Assembly: GCA_040880485.1 (NCBI GenBank)
Contig: JBBDIJ010000007.1
Span: 62,001 to 126,000, forward strand
Direction of reading: 5' to 3'
Source: JBBDIJ01 sp040880485
GTDB taxonomy: Bacteria; Bacteroidota; Rhodothermia; Balneolales; Balneolaceae
Length of the DNA: 64,000 nt
Shown here: positions 19,028 through 27,616 of the stretch, piece after piece
Position numbering within the stretch: position 1 is the stretch's first letter
How the letters are laid out: every line of letters begins with the position of its first letter
Position numbers and translations under genes: made by a program
The notes under the pieces: generated by a model
Told to the model about the DNA's origin: nothing
Databases searched by the model: none
The model's input: only the letters and a program-made list of their open reading frames with translations

Positions 19028-20119
19028 TCAGACAAATGGAAGCTTCACAATTTTAGCTTCCGAAAGTTCACCCCTGATCGAAATATAGATCGTTTCCTCC
19101 ACAGTTGCCCTCTCTGCAGGCAGGTAACCCAGGGCAATGCCCTGTTTCAATGTGATAGAGTGAGTTCCGCTGGTCACCCGACCCAGAACGGCCCCATCTC
19201 TGTCTGCAATATCATATCCGGTTCTGGGAATCTTACCGGGAGCAGTCATCATCATACCACACAACATTTTTTCAGGTCCTGAATTTCGAACCCTTTCAAG
19301 AGATTCCCGGCCAATAAAGTCCCCCTTTTCGGGATGAACCAGCCAGGAGAGCCGCGCTTCATACGGATTCACCTCCTGTCCCATATCCTGTCCGCAAAGT
19401 AGCATTCCCGCTTCCAGGCGAAGTGTATCCCTCGCTCCAAGCCCGCATAAAACAGCACCCTCCCTGGATTCACTCTGTACAATTGACTCCCAAATTGCAA
19501 TCGGATCGGCCAGGGTGGTTTGGATGTAGAGTTCAAAACCCTCCTCTCCTGTATACCCGGTGGCCGACACGAGAACCCCCTCCTGGCCAGCTACTCGCTG
19601 GGGCCGAAATTCAAATCGCTTCAGATCCGATACGGGCCCTTCGGTACTCATTTCCAGAATCGATGTCGCCATCGGTCCCTGCAGGGCAAGAAGGGCGATC
19701 TCTTCGGACAGGTCCACTACCTCTACCCCGGTATGGTTATGACTCAGGATCCACTCCAGATCTGCTTTCCGGTTCGCCGCATTCACCACAAGCATCCACA
19801 TTTCAGGGCCTTCTCTGTATGCAATCAGATCTTCCAGTATGCCCCCATCTTCACGGCACATCACCGTATATGCGGCCTGGCCAACGGGAAGGGCTGCCAT
19901 ATCGGATACCGTCAGCTTCTGCAATAGATCGGAGGCGCCCTCCCCCTCCAGCAGGAACTCCCCCATATGGGAGACATCAAACAGACCGGCTGCCTGGCGA
20001 ACTGCGTTGTGCTCTTTTTTGATTCCGTCGTACTGCATCGGCATCTTGTATCCGCCGAAGTCGGTCATTTTAGCTCCGGCGCGCAGGTGGCAGTTGTAAA
20101 ATGGGGTCCTGTTGTTCAT
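19028..20119 (-). CDS. gcvT: aminomethyltransferase, glycine cleavage T protein
   Basis: The 363-residue protein has T-protein blocks YKMPMQYDGIKKEHNAVR, FDVSHMGEF, GYTGEEGFELY, LGARDTLRLEAGM and the terminal ALGYLPAE. It transfers the methylene group from aminomethyl-lipoyl-H protein to tetrahydrofolate. The other gcv genes are not adjacent. About 230 bases separate it from the divergent mrp gene. I looked for a glycine riboswitch in that space and saw none. Confidence 0.95.
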   Translation of the reverse strand: MNNRTPFYNCHLRAGAKMTDFGGYKMPMQYDGIKKEHNAVRQAAGLFDVSHMGEFLLEGEGASDLLQKLTVSDMAALPVGQAAYTVMCREDGGILEDLIAYREGPEMWMLVVNAANRKADLEWILSHNHTGVEVVDLSEEIALLALQGPMATSILEMSTEGPVSDLKRFEFRPQRVAGQEGVLVSATGYTGEEGFELYIQTTLADPIAIWESIVQSESREGAVLCGLGARDTLRLEAGMLLCGQDMGQEVNPYEARLSWLVHPEKGDFIGRESLERVRNSGPEKMLCGMMMTAPGKIPRTGYDIADRDGAVLGRVTSGTHSITLKQGIALGYLPAERATVEETIYISIRGELSEAKIVKLPFV

Positions 20120-20353
20120 AAAATCGGGTCGAAAGCAGGGTGGGTGGGCCGTATCGGCCTCTCATTTTCTACGCGCTCAAGGTAATGAAATCCGGATACT
20201 TTTCCGGAGGTGGGAACGACCCCGCAAGCCAACCGGGCCCGCCGGGCAGATGAGCGGAAACAGGAGGGAGCGCCAATTTAGAATGCCCTTCGATCTTCGT
20301 ATCTTTCAGCTTCGTTTTTTACAGCTCAGGAGTAAGTATAACCACAACATCCT

Positions 20354-21472
20354 ATGTCCATTAAGAAAGAGACGGTACTCTCTGCACTCACCCAGGTCAT
20401 TCATCCGGAAGGGCATGGAGATCTTGTCAGCCTCGATATGATTCAGGATCTGATCATACAGGATAAGTACATCACATTTACCCTGGAGCTGCCAGAGAAG
20501 AATGACGCTCTTGCAAACCGTTTGAAAAAAGATTGTGAAGAGGCTCTGCGCCGTTTTGCAGACCCGGAAGCAGTGGTGGATATTACGACAGGAGTCAACA
20601 TCTCAAGAAAGAGGAAGGAGGAGGGCGAAGAGGGGCAACAACCAAAACCCGCTCCACCACTCCCGGATGTGAAACACATCATTGCAGTCGCTTCCGGAAA
20701 GGGCGGAGTAGGCAAATCGACCGTAGCTGCAAACCTGGCTGTATCTCTTGCCAGGTCGGGTGCACGGGTAGGATTGCTGGATACCGACATCTACGGCCCC
20801 AGCATCCCGACCATGTTCAACGTACGCGAACGACCCAACATCACAGCGCAAAAGAAGCTTGTGCCGATTCGCAAATATGGTGTAGATCTAGTCTCTATGG
20901 GGTTTCTGGTAGACACCGACCAGGCGATGATCTGGAGAGGGCCTATGGTCACCAGCGCTGTCAAGCAGTTCATGCAGGAAGTAGAGTGGGGAGAGCTGGA
21001 CTATATGGTTCTGGACCTTCCGCCGGGTACAGGGGATATACAACTTACGATCGTCCAGACCATCCCGCTCTCCGGAGCTGTGATTGTCTCTACACCCCAG
21101 ACCGTAGCACTTGATGACGCCAAAAAGGGGGTCACCATGTTCAGCAAAGTGAATGTACCCGTATTGGGTATCATAGAGAATATGGCTTGGTTCAGCCCCC
21201 CGGACATGCCGGAGAAGAAGTATTACATCTTCGGTAAACACGGCGCCAGAGATCTCGCTCGATCACTGCAGGTGCCCTTTCTGGGCGAAATACCCCTCAT
21301 AGAACCGATTCGGGAAACGGGAGACCGGGGGGAGCCGATCGTCAGTGCAGACCCCGGTTCCCCTGCTGGAGAAGCCTTTATCGAGATCACGAATCGGGTA
21401 GAGCAGAGTCTGCTGGTTCAACAGAGTGAGGGGGGCGGTTCAAAACCACTCGAAATCAAATTCAAGCCTTGA
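20354..21472 (+). CDS. mrp: Mrp/ApbC family Fe-S cluster carrier ATPase
   Basis: The 372-residue protein has an N-terminal MIP18/DUF59 domain (residues 1-95), then a deviant Walker A ASGKGGVGKSTVAANLA near 117-130. The LDTDIYGPSIPTMF, DLPPGTGD and GIIENMAWF motifs of Mrp/NBP35 proteins follow. These bind and transfer Fe-S clusters in the cytoplasm. The CxxC usual between GIIENM and the next helix is not obvious here (NMAWFSPPDMPEKKYYIFG). This is worth noting, because that pair normally holds the cluster at the dimer interface. It is convergent with tyrA, 12 bases apart. Confidence 0.93.
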   Translation: MSIKKETVLSALTQVIHPEGHGDLVSLDMIQDLIIQDKYITFTLELPEKNDALANRLKKDCEEALRRFADPEAVVDITTGVNISRKRKEEGEEGQQPKPAPPLPDVKHIIAVASGKGGVGKSTVAANLAVSLARSGARVGLLDTDIYGPSIPTMFNVRERPNITAQKKLVPIRKYGVDLVSMGFLVDTDQAMIWRGPMVTSAVKQFMQEVEWGELDYMVLDLPPGTGDIQLTIVQTIPLSGAVIVSTPQTVALDDAKKGVTMFSKVNVPVLGIIENMAWFSPPDMPEKKYYIFGKHGARDLARSLQVPFLGEIPLIEPIRETGDRGEPIVSADPGSPAGEAFIEITNRVEQSLLVQQSEGGGSKPLEIKFKP

Positions 21473-21484
21473 ACCAACCACTCT

Positions 21485-22621
21485 TCAGGAGAACCGGTCT
21501 GCGAGTCGATTGATCAGGTAGCCACTCTCGTCAAGCGCCTGGGCGGCAAACTTTCCGAAGAAATCCGTAACCGCTTCAAATTCACGGATAAATCCGCGTT
21601 TGTCATCTGACTTCACCAGCCCGGCCAGCTTCTGATGGTGCTCGAAAAATTGCATCAACAATTCTCGCCTCTCACGATTTGAAAATACGATATCGGCATA
21701 GAGTTCTGCGTCCTGCGCGAAGATTCTGCCGGTCATCATCAATTCAGCCCGATAGATGGGGCTGGAGTAGTCAAGCATCTCCTGCGGTTTCAGGTCGAAC
21801 TCCCTCATAAATGAGCCGTGTAGCAGAGCCACGTAGTGCCGTAAGCCCTGAACGAGATGCATGACGTGATCGTGCTTCTCCGGATCGGCTCGAACCACCC
21901 GCATTCCCCAGAGCTCACACTGTTTCACAAACCATTCAGATGCTTCCGGTTTGCGACCCGGACACACCACCATCAACTGTTTGGACAAATTCTCTACATC
22001 GGGGCCGTGCATCGGATGCAGTCCCAGAACAGGGCCACTGTGAGCTTCCAGCATAACCCGTAATGGTTCCGCTTTATTGCTTGTAAAGTCTGCCAGGATG
22101 GTGTCGGGCCCGATATTTCGGGAGAGCCTGCGTATGACCTCCTCTGTTACATGAATCGGCACTGTAACCACCACCAGATCAAGCTTTGGACATAACTCTT
22201 CGAGTTCATGCCAGTTTCCTTTGTCGATGCTGTATACGTGATGGCCGGTTCGTTTCGTAATCTTTCGATAGAGACGTCCCATACCTCCTTCGCCGCCAAC
22301 ATACAGGATATGTTTCTCCCCTGTTGTGGACCGGGGAAAGGTGTCGCTCGACTGGCTGGCCCTGGAAGAGCTCATGATCATACGTAGAAAATCCTCGGAC
22401 CAATCCGGATCAAGTCCTCTCTCAACTGCCTTTTTTCGAAATACGGCCGTCTTCTCTTCCTCTCTTTTGGCCACAAAGATCGGAAGCCGGCTGCGCACTT
22501 TGCGCCGTACCACATCCCGGGAGACCTCATTGCGCTCTTTTAGCAGGTCAAGAATCTTCTCGTCTATTGTGTCAATCTTCTGTCGCTGTTCCGATAGGGG
22601 TTTCTCTTCTGGCTCCGACAT
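21485..22621 (-). CDS. tyrA: bifunctional chorismate mutase / prephenate dehydrogenase
   Basis: Residues 1-90 are an AroQ-type chorismate mutase (RQKIDTIDEKILDLLKERNEV...VFVAKREEEK-type helices). The rest is an NAD-dependent prephenate dehydrogenase with YVGGEGGMGRLYRK as the dinucleotide loop, VPIHVTEEVI, and LHPMHGPD around the catalytic histidine. The order matches enterobacterial TyrA, which makes 4-hydroxyphenylpyruvate for tyrosine. I chose the ATG at 22621 (378 aa). The frame stays open upstream, but those 37 codons look non-coding. Confidence 0.9.
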   Translation of the reverse strand: MSEPEEKPLSEQRQKIDTIDEKILDLLKERNEVSRDVVRRKVRSRLPIFVAKREEEKTAVFRKKAVERGLDPDWSEDFLRMIMSSSRASQSSDTFPRSTTGEKHILYVGGEGGMGRLYRKITKRTGHHVYSIDKGNWHELEELCPKLDLVVVTVPIHVTEEVIRRLSRNIGPDTILADFTSNKAEPLRVMLEAHSGPVLGLHPMHGPDVENLSKQLMVVCPGRKPEASEWFVKQCELWGMRVVRADPEKHDHVMHLVQGLRHYVALLHGSFMREFDLKPQEMLDYSSPIYRAELMMTGRIFAQDAELYADIVFSNRERRELLMQFFEHHQKLAGLVKSDDKRGFIREFEAVTDFFGKFAAQALDESGYLINRLADRFS

Positions 22622-22847
22622 GTAGTCCCTGTTTAAGAGTGTAAGGTGTATCCGGTTTAGTGATACCCAAAGTTGGGTAAATTTATTTTTACAAGTGTGA
22701 AATTTACAAGTAATGACGTAATTGTTTGCCACACAGACACTTAAAACATAAGCAAAAGAGCGTCATTGATATTGATAGAATCAAAAGACGCTTGCTTTCA
22801 ATTTTGTACAAATGAAACCTTCTATGACTCAAAGAGAGCAACCCCAT

Positions 22848-23393
22848 ATGAACTATTCACCCCTGGTCGAAGCCATTCGTGAAGGTGACAGAAAGACCGC
22901 AAACAGGATGATAGCAGAAGCAACTCCAATTTTGATCCGCATGCTCATGTCTCGTATGAATGCCAAACGTGAAGATGCGGAGGATGCCGTTCAGAAGATG
23001 TTTCTCTATGTGATTCCCGCTATTCGTAGCGGGAAGATCAAAAAACCCACTGCACTTCTGTCCTATATGATTCTCTGCTGCCGCCACAACTATCTGAAAG
23101 AGTTGCGCAACATGAGACATGAACCAATTGAGGAGCATGAACACGAAATCGTCAACTCTTCCGATCCGTTCGAATATCTGAAACTTAAAGATATCCGTAA
23201 AATACATATCGAATGTGTTAATAGCATGGCGGAGCAGCATCGGGAGTTTTACTGCTTCTGGTTACAGAATCAGGACATCGAAGCGGCAGCCATCGCAGAG
23301 CGTTTTGGAATCTCCGTTACCAATGCATGGACCCGAAAACACCGCATCCTGAAAAAACTGCGTGAATCGATGTTGTCCATGCTGAACAGTTGA
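22848..23393 (+). CDS. ECF-like RNA polymerase sigma factor
   Basis: The ~181-residue protein has a region-2 like N-terminal half (REDAEDAVQKMFLYVIPAI) and a C-terminal region-4 helix-turn-helix (DIEAAAIAERFGISVTNAWTRKHRILKKL). This matches small extracytoplasmic-function sigma factors. No anti-sigma factor is adjacent. AAAGAGAG at 22831-22838 lies 9 bases before the ATG at 22848, which decides this start; an in-frame ATG at 22812 has no such site. Its regulon is unknown. Confidence 0.78.
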   Translation: MNYSPLVEAIREGDRKTANRMIAEATPILIRMLMSRMNAKREDAEDAVQKMFLYVIPAIRSGKIKKPTALLSYMILCCRHNYLKELRNMRHEPIEEHEHEIVNSSDPFEYLKLKDIRKIHIECVNSMAEQHREFYCFWLQNQDIEAAAIAERFGISVTNAWTRKHRILKKLRESMLSMLNS

Positions 23394-23572
23394 ATGTCCA
23401 CAAACCGGAATTAACTACAATTCCCGAATGTGAATCGTCGATTTCTTACGGTTCACAGTTGCGATTGATCGGCAACTTGTGAAGTTTATTCACCATCTGC
23501 CGAAAAGCGGCAGTCCACAGCTGATACGTATAGCAGCCGTGTTTTTGTGAGTGAACCATCGTACTTGTAATC

Positions 23573-24595
23573 GTGCAGAATCCGCTACTCAATCCCTCCG
23601 AGGGGGAAGAGTCTTTCGATCAAACCGTCCGGCCTCTCACACTTGAAGAGTTTATAGGCCAGAAAAAGGTGATTCACAACCTCGATATCTTTATACGTGC
23701 AGCAAATAAGAGAGGGGAGTCGCTTGATCATGTCATCCTCTCCGGGCCGCCCGGGCTGGGAAAGACCACACTCGCCTATATCATTGCCCGGGAAATGGGT
23801 GTTCAGATACGGCCCACGACCGGTCCGGTACTCGAAAAGCCGGGAGACCTGGCCGGTATGCTTACCAACCTGGAAGATGGTGATGTTCTCTTTATCGACG
23901 AAATTCACCGGCTGAACCCGGTGATTGAGGAGTACCTCTACTCGGCCATGGAGGATTACAAACTGGATATTGTCATCGACTCCGGGCCCAATGCGCGCAG
24001 TATTCAGATCGATCTCGCCCACTTCACCCTCATTGGGGCAACCACACGAAAAGGGATGTTGACCGCTCCCTTAAGAGCACGATTCGGAATTGATATGCGG
24101 CTGGACTACTACGATGTGGAGTTGTTGCAGAGAATCGCCCTCCGTACAGCAGATATTCTTCAGTTTGGGATCACGGAAGAGGGAGCTCACGAAATCGCGC
24201 GCCGGAGCCGGGGCACACCCCGAATTGTAAACAAGCTGTTGCGCCGTACCCGCGATTTTGCCCAGGTAGATGGTTTGGACAAAATTGATGCCGGGATTGC
24301 AGACAAAGCCCTGAATGCACTCGATGTAGACCTGAACGGGCTCGACGAAATGGACATCCGGCTGCTGAAAGCGATTGTTGAAACGTATGGCGGCGGGCCG
24401 GTTGGCCTCGGAACACTCGCTGTTGCCGTTGGAGAGGATAAAGGGACCATCGAAGAGGTGTATGAGCCCTATCTGATCAAGGAGGGGTATATGCAGCGAA
24501 CACCCAAAGGCAGAGTTGCCGCTGAATTGGGATATCGCTGCCTCGGCCTTTCGCCTCCCGCAACAGACGGGCCTACCCTGTTCGAAAAACCCTGA
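23573..24595 (+). CDS. ruvB: Holliday junction branch migration helicase RuvB
   Basis: The 340-residue AAA+ protein has RPLTLEEFIGQKKV, Walker A GPPGLGKTTLA, Walker B LFIDEIHRLNP, sensor GATTRKGMLTAPLRARFG, and a C-terminal winged helix (GGPVGLGTLAVAVGED...PYLIKEGYMQRTPKGR). With RuvA it drives branch migration of Holliday junctions. The start is a GTG. ruvC and ruvA lie 22 kb away at 46.3-47.4 kb, so the three are not an operon. The ~180 bases upstream contain no other gene. Confidence 0.97.
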   Translation: MQNPLLNPSEGEESFDQTVRPLTLEEFIGQKKVIHNLDIFIRAANKRGESLDHVILSGPPGLGKTTLAYIIAREMGVQIRPTTGPVLEKPGDLAGMLTNLEDGDVLFIDEIHRLNPVIEEYLYSAMEDYKLDIVIDSGPNARSIQIDLAHFTLIGATTRKGMLTAPLRARFGIDMRLDYYDVELLQRIALRTADILQFGITEEGAHEIARRSRGTPRIVNKLLRRTRDFAQVDGLDKIDAGIADKALNALDVDLNGLDEMDIRLLKAIVETYGGGPVGLGTLAVAVGEDKGTIEEVYEPYLIKEGYMQRTPKGRVAAELGYRCLGLSPPATDGPTLFEKP

Positions 24596-24703
24596 CAAGG
24601 GAAGCGAGATTTCGTAAATTCTCCTGAATATAGCGTTGCTGAACCGAACGAATGGTGGCGCTGCAAATCTTATCCATTTGAACCTATCAACAGGCCTGCT
24701 CAC

Positions 24704-25843
24704 ATGAAGCATCTCTTCACCTCCGAATCTGTATCTGAAGGGCATCCGGACAAGGTGTCCGACCAGATCTCCGACGCCATTCTGGACGCCATGCTGGAAA
24801 AAGACCCGGACTCCAGGGTAGCTGTAGAAACCCTCGTGACCACCGGACTGGCTATCATAGCCGGTGAAGTTCGCACCAACGCCTATGTAGATATACAGGA
24901 GGTGGTACGGGACGTTATTCGTGAAATCGGATATACAAAAGCGAGCTACCGTTTCGATGCCGACTCCTGCGGAATACTGTCCACGATCCATCAGCAGAGT
25001 TCGGATATAGCGCAAGGTGTCGATTCGGCATCTCAGGGTGCGGGAGATCAGGGCATGATGTTCGGTTATGCAACAAACGAAACCGACTCTCTGATGCCAA
25101 TGACTCTGCAGTACTCCCACGACCTGCTAAAAAAACTCGCTCATATCCGAAAGGAGACCGCTTTGATGTCTTACCTGGGCCCGGACAGCAAGAGCCAGGT
25201 GACAGTAGAGTATGATGAACACCGCAAGCCGAAACGGATCTCCACCATTGTGATCTCCACACAACACGATGAAAATGTGGAGCAGGAACAGATTCGGACC
25301 GATATAAAAAAACATCTGATCAGTTCGGTTCTGCCCGAAGAGTATCTCGATTCCGACACGATATTGCATGTGAACCCGACTGGGCGATTCGTCATTGGCG
25401 GGCCGCACGGAGATACCGGCCTTACCGGAAGAAAGATCATCGTGGACACCTACGGTGGACGGGGCGGGCATGGAGGCGGTGCTTTCTCCGGAAAAGATCC
25501 CTCCAAAGTAGACCGAAGCGGGGCCTATGCTGCACGCCATATCGCCAAAAATGTTGTGGCGGCCGGATTGGCAGAGGAGTGCCTCATTCAGGTCGCTTAC
25601 GCCATCGGAGTTCCAGAGCCTGTTTCCATTCACACCCACACCTATGGCACCGGAAAGATTCCCGATGCAGAACTGGCCGGCCTGATCGGAAACACATTTG
25701 ACCTTACACCTGCCGGAATTATCAAACGTCTCGATCTTAAACGACCGATTTACCGCCCGACCGCAGCCTATGGCCATTTCGGTCGCGAAGAGTTCCCCTG
25801 GGAAAAGCTCGACTACGTGGACGAGCTGGCATCTTCCCTCTGA
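24704..25843 (+). CDS. metK: S-adenosylmethionine synthase
   Basis: The 379-residue protein has the family signatures: SVSEGHPDKVSDQISDA at the start, GAGDQGMMFGYATNET, VNPTGRFVIGGPHGDTGLTGRK, and GGAFSGKDPSKVDRSGAYAAR. It makes SAM from methionine and ATP. The 108-base upstream gap shows no recognisable SAM riboswitch. Its 3' end overlaps the convergent decarboxylase gene by 31 bases. Confidence 0.97.
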   Translation: MKHLFTSESVSEGHPDKVSDQISDAILDAMLEKDPDSRVAVETLVTTGLAIIAGEVRTNAYVDIQEVVRDVIREIGYTKASYRFDADSCGILSTIHQQSSDIAQGVDSASQGAGDQGMMFGYATNETDSLMPMTLQYSHDLLKKLAHIRKETALMSYLGPDSKSQVTVEYDEHRKPKRISTIVISTQHDENVEQEQIRTDIKKHLISSVLPEEYLDSDTILHVNPTGRFVIGGPHGDTGLTGRKIIVDTYGGRGGHGGGAFSGKDPSKVDRSGAYAARHIAKNVVAAGLAEECLIQVAYAIGVPEPVSIHTHTYGTGKIPDAELAGLIGNTFDLTPAGIIKRLDLKRPIYRPTAAYGHFGREEFPWEKLDYVDELASSL

Positions 25844-27288
25844 TTCGATTCCAGTTCCCGTACTCCTCTGCGAATCAGATCCAGAAAGTGATCGACCTCA
25901 TTCAGGTGTGTTCTGAAGGAGAGAATGGCTGCGCGCAACATATAGGCTCCGTTCAATCTGGTTGACGAGATGAAAATACTCCCGTCTTCCAGCAGGAAGT
26001 GATGCAGGGCGCGATTAAACGTTTCCGTTTCACCCGATTCCGGCAGATACCGAAAGGTAAAGACCGAGAGATCCGGTTCCGGGCCCACTTCCATTCGGTC
26101 GATCCTTCCAATCTCCTGATGGGCATATTGCGCCAATAGCAGTTTCTCCTCCAGGGCATCCCGGAAGGGTTGTACACCATGCAGCTGTAACGGCAGCCAG
26201 AGCCTGAGGCTTCGGAAGTGTTTGCTCAATTCCGGTGAGAGATCGGAAGGGGAGTGAACCGGGTTCTCCGACTCTGTGTCCTGTAAGTAGGAGGCTTTCG
26301 ACTGAAATGTGTTCAGAAGGTGTTTTTCCTGCCGGACAACTAATGCCCCCAGCCCATAGGGAAGAAAGAGGCCTTTGTGCGGGTCCATTACTACGGAATC
26401 GCTTCTTTCGATGCCGGCCAGCCTCTCCCTTCCCTGTGCGGTCAGGAGAAAGAAACCGCCATAAGCTGCATCCACATGAAACCAGAGCCGGTTAGACTCG
26501 GCGACATCTGCAATAGCTTCGAGCGGGTCCACAGCACCGGAATCTGTAGTACCTCCCGAACCCACCACCATCCAGGGGATCAGGCCGTTCGCACCGTCTT
26601 CCATCACCTGTCTATTCAGTTTCTCTGTATCCATTCTGAACCGGGCATCCACAGGAATCCAGCGGCATAATGCATCACTCATCCCGGACACTTTCAGTGC
26701 TTTCGTCACACAGTGGTGTGTCTGACTGGTCAGGTAGATGACCGCCTTTGAAAACTGCCCGCTCGAAAGTCCCGCATGCTCCCTGGCCGCAACGACAGCA
26801 GCCAAATTGGCCAGGCTTCCCCCGGAAGCGAGGTATCCGCCTGACCGACCTTCGAAACCGATCAAACCGGCCATCCACTGCACCAGTCTCGCTTCGAGGT
26901 TCACGGCTCCAGGAGAGGAGGCGTACACTCCGGCATAGGGATTTATGACCGCAGCCAGGAGATCCCCGTACGCAGAGGCTACCAGGCCGCCACCCGGAAT
27001 GTATCCCAAATCACCGCCAGAAGCGGTGTTCAGGCCCCATGGTGTTATATGATTGTCCACTTCACTGAGAATGGAGCGGAGGTCCCGCCCTTTTTCAGGA
27101 ATGGGGATTTTCAGAATGTACCCGACGGATCCGTCCGGTTCTCTCCATGCCGGCTTCGACGGGAGTTCGTTCAGAAAAGCTTCCAGCCAATTCTCTGCCG
27201 CTATGTGCAATCCCTCTCTCTCTTCCCGGTTCGGTTCAAGCACCCTGGAACTCTTTTCCAGAGAACGAATTCGCTTTTTATCTGTCAT
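25813..27288 (-). CDS. group II PLP-dependent amino-acid decarboxylase
   Basis: The 491-residue protein has GGSLANLAAVVAAREHAGL, WFHVDAAYGGFFLLT (the Asp that pairs with the PLP ring nitrogen) and SVVMDPHKGLFLPYGLGAL with the Schiff-base lysine. This is the aromatic-amino-acid/glutamate decarboxylase fold (group II). The substrate cannot be fixed: aromatic amino acids, 2,4-diaminobutyrate and glutamate are all possible. The gene is monocistronic and convergent with metK, overlapping it by 31 bases. Confidence 0.88.
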   Translation of the reverse strand: MTDKKRIRSLEKSSRVLEPNREEREGLHIAAENWLEAFLNELPSKPAWREPDGSVGYILKIPIPEKGRDLRSILSEVDNHITPWGLNTASGGDLGYIPGGGLVASAYGDLLAAVINPYAGVYASSPGAVNLEARLVQWMAGLIGFEGRSGGYLASGGSLANLAAVVAAREHAGLSSGQFSKAVIYLTSQTHHCVTKALKVSGMSDALCRWIPVDARFRMDTEKLNRQVMEDGANGLIPWMVVGSGGTTDSGAVDPLEAIADVAESNRLWFHVDAAYGGFFLLTAQGRERLAGIERSDSVVMDPHKGLFLPYGLGALVVRQEKHLLNTFQSKASYLQDTESENPVHSPSDLSPELSKHFRSLRLWLPLQLHGVQPFRDALEEKLLLAQYAHQEIGRIDRMEVGPEPDLSVFTFRYLPESGETETFNRALHHFLLEDGSIFISSTRLNGAYMLRAAILSFRTHLNEVDHFLDLIRRGVRELESNQREDASSST

Positions 27289-27590
27289 GTCTGTGTTGAT
27301 TTCGTATCTGTAAATGAATCGCCAGTCAGCTCCAATGCACCATTTCTGATGGGCTGGCCCTTTGCCCCGGTGGTTTTCCCGGTTGAACCAACTGTTCGGT
27401 ATGGTACGGCCCGAGAGTGCGGAACGGTAGATTGCACGCTGTAATATATGTTCATTTTTTTGACCTTTATGAACGAAAAACTATATTGGCAATGGCCTGA
27501 ACCTGTTTTTCGTTCAATATGTGCCACGAGAGTACGCCAAAGTTGCACGAACATCAAAGAGCCAACCAATCTTTAGAGATCTCAATCACT
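27289..27590. other. intergenic region between decarboxylase and HExxH surface protein
   Basis: About 300 bases without a gene, lying between divergent genes. The right half is AT-richer and holds the promoter candidate listed separately. A short imperfect inverted pair near 27385-27425 (GAACCAACTGTTCGG) was seen, but no clear terminator or RNA gene. Confidence 0.6.
27460..27487 (+). promoter_or_regulatory. candidate sigma70-type promoter for the HExxH/LbH gene pair
   Basis: TTGACC at 27460-27465, a 16-base spacer, then TATATT at 27482-27487. Transcription would begin near 27495, about 95 bases before the ATG at 27591. This rests on consensus matching only. Confidence 0.4.
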
Positions 27591-27616
27591 ATGAACTCCA
27601 GAATCGTATCAAAAAT

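Noticed and set aside
20120..20353. glycine riboswitch upstream of gcvT
   Set aside because: No tandem glycine-aptamer pattern visible in either direction.
24596..24703. SAM riboswitch upstream of metK
   Set aside because: Only 108 bases, and none of the SAM-I, SAM-II or related cores could be drawn.
24071..25120. 349-residue minus-strand open frame across ruvB and metK
   Set aside because: It crosses two certain genes in antisense and the protein is featureless.
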